From contig JAPPDO010000306.1 in assembly GCA_028821635.1 (NCBI GenBank), positions 1 through 5,773 of the forward strand: DNA of 5,773 nucleotides, given 5' to 3'. The DNA is from Ekhidna sp. (GTDB lineage Bacteria; Bacteroidota; Bacteroidia; Cytophagales; Cyclobacteriaceae). The translations under genes and the position numbers were made by a program. Below, in pieces: positions 4,790-5,773 of the stretch (its first letter is position 1; the number at the start of each line of letters is the position of its first letter). Under the pieces are notes generated by a model. That model saw only the letters and a list, made by a program, of their open reading frames with translations, did no database searches and was not told the origin of the DNA.

Positions 4790-5773
4790 CGCCCATCCGG
4801 TAATTTTACCAAATACAATCCCCCTTGCAGGGAGGTGATGTCTACCCTTGTGTTCGTGGTGCCTTCTAACAATGACTTTCCGTTGAGGCTCAGTAGTTGG
4901 AATGCACCTTCTATTGAAGAGCGCACCTCCAAGTAGCGGCCCGAAGGATTAGGGAAAATGACTGTTGCTTCTTCTGCCTCTGAAAAGCCAAGAATATCAT
5001 CACTTGGGTCATTGGTGACAGTGACAGTGATGGTTTGTGCAACACTGTTAGTCCCATCAGAAACTGTTACTTCCGCCTCATAGACATTGCTATTATCGGC
5101 ACTGCCGGGTGCTTCAAAATCAGGGGCCGTTTTAAAAGCTAAAGCTCCGTTGTTCTGATTGATGCTAAACAGAGAACGGTCTGCACCTCCGCTGACGGAA
5201 TAGGTGAGATCGTCGTTGTCCGCATCGGTGGCCGTGACGGTCAGCACGGCGGTGGTTCCCTCCGCTACGCTTGCGGTGGCGGGCGAAGTGATCATCGGAC
5301 TGTTGTCATTCTCATTGGTCACATTGATAGTGACGGCGGCAGTGGCGGACAGATCGCCGTCGGAGGCTTGCACAGTCAGGGTGTAGGTCGGCGTGGTCTC
5401 ATGGTCAATAGTTCCTACCACCGTAATCACCCCCGAACTCGCATTGATAGCAAACGCATTGCCGGTATCGCCAATGGCGTTGCCTGAAGTGACGGAGAAG
5501 GTTAGTTCATCTCCATCTTCATCCGTTGCAGCCACTGTTCCGACGGCTGTTCCAGCGGCTACATTCTCGGCAATGGAGAAGGTTTGCGCAGCAATGACCG
5601 GAGGCTCATTCACATCGGTCACGGTGACAGTGATGGTTTGCATGGCACTGTTGGTGCCGTCGCCAACTGTTACGATTACTTCATAATCATTATCGCTGCC
5701 CTGATCTTCAGGACGCTCAAAGTCAGGGGCAGTCGCAAAGGTCAGTGCCCCTGTATTTTCATTGAGGCTGAAC
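4765..5773 (-). CDS. Secreted cadherin-repeat protein with T9SS C-terminal sorting domain (3' part, 5' end outside window)
   Basis: The frame stays open to the window edge (first whole codon at 5772). The ATG at 5643 is an internal methionine, so this is the last 335 aa of a longer protein whose start and signal peptide are not visible. The visible part has the end of one cadherin-like repeat (residues 1-58, ending VTVTDVNEPP), a full repeat (59-160, with TDEDGDELTF, an IDHE motif and an ENDNSP end), and a third repeat (160-255, with TDADNDDLTYSV and PDFE). The acidic DxD/DxND motifs suggest calcium binding. Residues 271-335 form a type A T9SS sorting domain: an FPNPSGRYLEV start, a LLSLNGK strand and a GGLYLVKLPDGRLLKFVRE end. 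Family knowledge: such proteins cross the outer membrane by T9SS and are released or anchored on the surface, often for adhesion or matrix binding. Its ligand cannot be inferred. Confidence 0.93.
   Translation of the reverse strand, partial: FSLNENTGALTFATAPDFERPEDQGSDNDYEVIVTVGDGTNSAMQTITVTVTDVNEPPVIAAQTFSIAENVAAGTAVGTVAATDEDGDELTFSVTSGNAIGDTGNAFAINASSGVITVVGTIDHETTPTYTLTVQASDGDLSATAAVTINVTNENDNSPMITSPATASVAEGTTAVLTVTATDADNDDLTYSVSGGADRSLFSINQNNGALAFKTAPDFEAPGSADNSNVYEAEVTVSDGTNSVAQTITVTVTNDPSDDILGFSEAEEATVIFPNPSGRYLEVRSSIEGAFQLLSLNGKSLLEGTTNTRVDITSLQGGLYLVKLPDGRLLKFVRE
5021..5773 (-). repeat. Gene-internal 603-bp-period direct repeat (cadherin repeats)
   Basis: DNA at 5021-5170 aligns to 5624-5773 at a constant offset of 603 bp (201 codons) with no net insertion or deletion. 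GTGACAGTGATGGTTTG is identical in both copies (5021-5037 and 5624-5640). The offset spans two cadherin domains, so the first and third visible domains are each other's closest copies, and the middle one is of a different subtype. The period may continue upstream beyond the window. Confidence 0.75.

Noticed and set aside
5641..5643. ATG at 5643 as the start of the cadherin gene
   Set aside because: The frame stays open to the window end and the upstream codons continue a cadherin repeat, so it is an internal Met.
5204..5686. Plus-strand frames opposite the cadherin gene
   Set aside because: They are low-complexity Val/Ala/Ser/Thr mirrors of the Asp/Thr/Val-rich repeats, so antisense shadows.
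1..5773. CRISPR array, intact insertion sequence or phage genes
   Set aside because: No regularly spaced repeats, no terminal inverted repeats with an intact transposase, and no phage-like proteins were seen.

Overview
The window looks like chromosomal DNA from a Bacteroidota bacterium, probably of the Cytophagales type. Three things support this. The 5' part of the 23S rRNA reads like Bacteroidota 23S. The truncated surface protein ends in a type IX secretion (T9SS) sorting domain, which is confined to that phylum. Several promoter candidates match the Bacteroidota consensus (TTG about 18-20 nt before TAnnTTTG), and the start codons follow A/T-rich stretches without clear Shine-Dalgarno sequences. 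The genus cannot be named from this sequence.

Everything that can be supported as a gene lies on the minus strand, so transcription runs from high to low coordinates. From upstream to downstream the window holds: (1) the 3' end of a large secreted cadherin-repeat protein with a T9SS C-terminal domain (4765 to the window end, 5' end missing); (2) a 280-bp gap with a candidate promoter, direct repeats and small palindromes ahead of (3) acs, acetyl-CoA synthetase (2583-4484); (4) a gene-poor 551-bp gap that may carry a decayed transposase N-terminus and holds a good promoter match for (5) a 225-aa DPM1-like family 2 glycosyltransferase (1354-2031); (6) a short promoter/leader region; and (7) the first ~1,090 nt of a 23S rRNA gene running off the left edge.

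The most notable feature is the setting of the 23S gene. No 16S rRNA or spacer tRNA precedes it within the 4.7 kb visible upstream. Instead, a protein gene ends about 260 bp before it, and that gap holds a near-consensus promoter, a 32-nt pure A/T block in UP-element position, and a leader segment resembling the end of a normal Bacteroidota 16S-23S spacer. This reads as an unlinked 23S gene with its own promoter, although a rearranged operon or an assembly join must be excluded.

The protein genes do not form an obvious pathway. acs activates acetate for central metabolism, the glycosyltransferase probably works in cell-envelope glycan or polyprenyl-sugar synthesis, and the cadherin protein is an exported surface or adhesion protein. 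Each appears to be its own transcription unit, apart from possible read-through of the glycosyltransferase into the 23S unit.
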